Assembly (NCBI GenBank): GCA_944363805.1
Contig: CALVVH010000066.1
Location: 1 to 5,004, forward strand
Direction of reading: 5' to 3'
Length of the DNA stretch: 5,004 bases
Source: an uncultured Bacilli bacterium
GTDB taxonomy: Bacteria; Bacillota_I; Bacilli_A; RF39; UBA660
The notes beneath the pieces are model-generated. The model ran no database searches and was not told the origin of the DNA. It saw only the letters and a program-made list of their open reading frames with translations. Each line of letters opens with the position of its first letter. Positions within the stretch are counted from its first letter, which is position 1. Both the position numbers and the translations under genes were made by a program. Shown in pieces: positions 5,001 to 5,004 of this stretch.

Positions 5001-5004
5001 CCCA
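4984..5004 (-). CDS. Possible 3' end of an upstream gene (partial)
   Basis: On the minus strand the last 21 bases read W-D-E-F-T-H then TAA (4986-4984) in one open frame entering from beyond the right edge. Six codons are too few to recognise a family, and a stop-bounded stretch this short occurs by chance. The spacing of 48 bases to the DUF1292-like start and the common strand make a same-operon neighbour reasonable; in relatives this would often be a ruvX (yrrK)-type gene. This is a low-confidence suggestion. Confidence 0.2.
   Translation of the reverse strand, partial: WDEFTH

Noticed and set aside
1..5004. Mobile element, CRISPR array, tRNA or rRNA
   Set aside because: There are no transposase-like frames, regularly spaced repeats, cloverleaf or rRNA-like stretches. 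The inverted repeats seen are explained better as operators, terminators or leader structures.

Overview
The window is a strongly AT-rich stretch read with the standard genetic code, since tryptophans are TGG. Gene density, A/T-ending codons, Shine-Dalgarno sites and the protein families point to a low-GC Firmicute. An uncultured gut Bacilli/RF39-type or Erysipelotrichia-like lineage is my best guess. That guess rests on the style of the surface protein (ATYAYF leader, a CFGS...DNLYRIIGVF segment, a VRPSFYLNS C-terminal block) and of the DUF1292-like protein; it is inference, not an identification.

Layout, left to right. Positions 1-161 hold no gene but carry a consensus minus-strand promoter (7-35) that fires out of the left edge. 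Positions 162-1997 (minus) encode a 611-residue secreted or membrane-anchored surface protein with a TasA/camelysin-like N-terminus and a DUF6273-like C-terminal domain. A short divergent intergenic region follows, with two abutting palindromes (2063-2113) that look like operators. A small Cro/C1-type helix-turn-helix regulator (2135-2368, plus) is transcribed away from the surface gene. Its stop codon runs into a bidirectional terminator (2367-2400) shared with the convergent operon on the other side.

Positions 2549-4586 (minus) form a two-component operon: an OmpR/PhoB-type response regulator (3912-4586) followed by a membrane sensor histidine kinase (2549-3940). They overlap by 29 bp and the kinase appears to start at TTG. 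Upstream, a leader of about 95 bases has inverted repeats that can fold in two mutually exclusive ways. One fold is the terminator of the next gene upstream, a DUF1292-like small protein (4696-4935, minus). The last 69 bases have three consecutive short hairpins and possibly the last six codons of another minus-strand gene.

In functional terms the window combines a signal-transduction operon, a surface protein gene probably controlled through the twin palindromes, and a tiny DNA-binding regulator well placed to be that controller. I see no mobile element, CRISPR array, tRNA or rRNA. The items most worth a second look are the surface protein architecture, the twin operator and the alternative RNA structures ahead of the response regulator.
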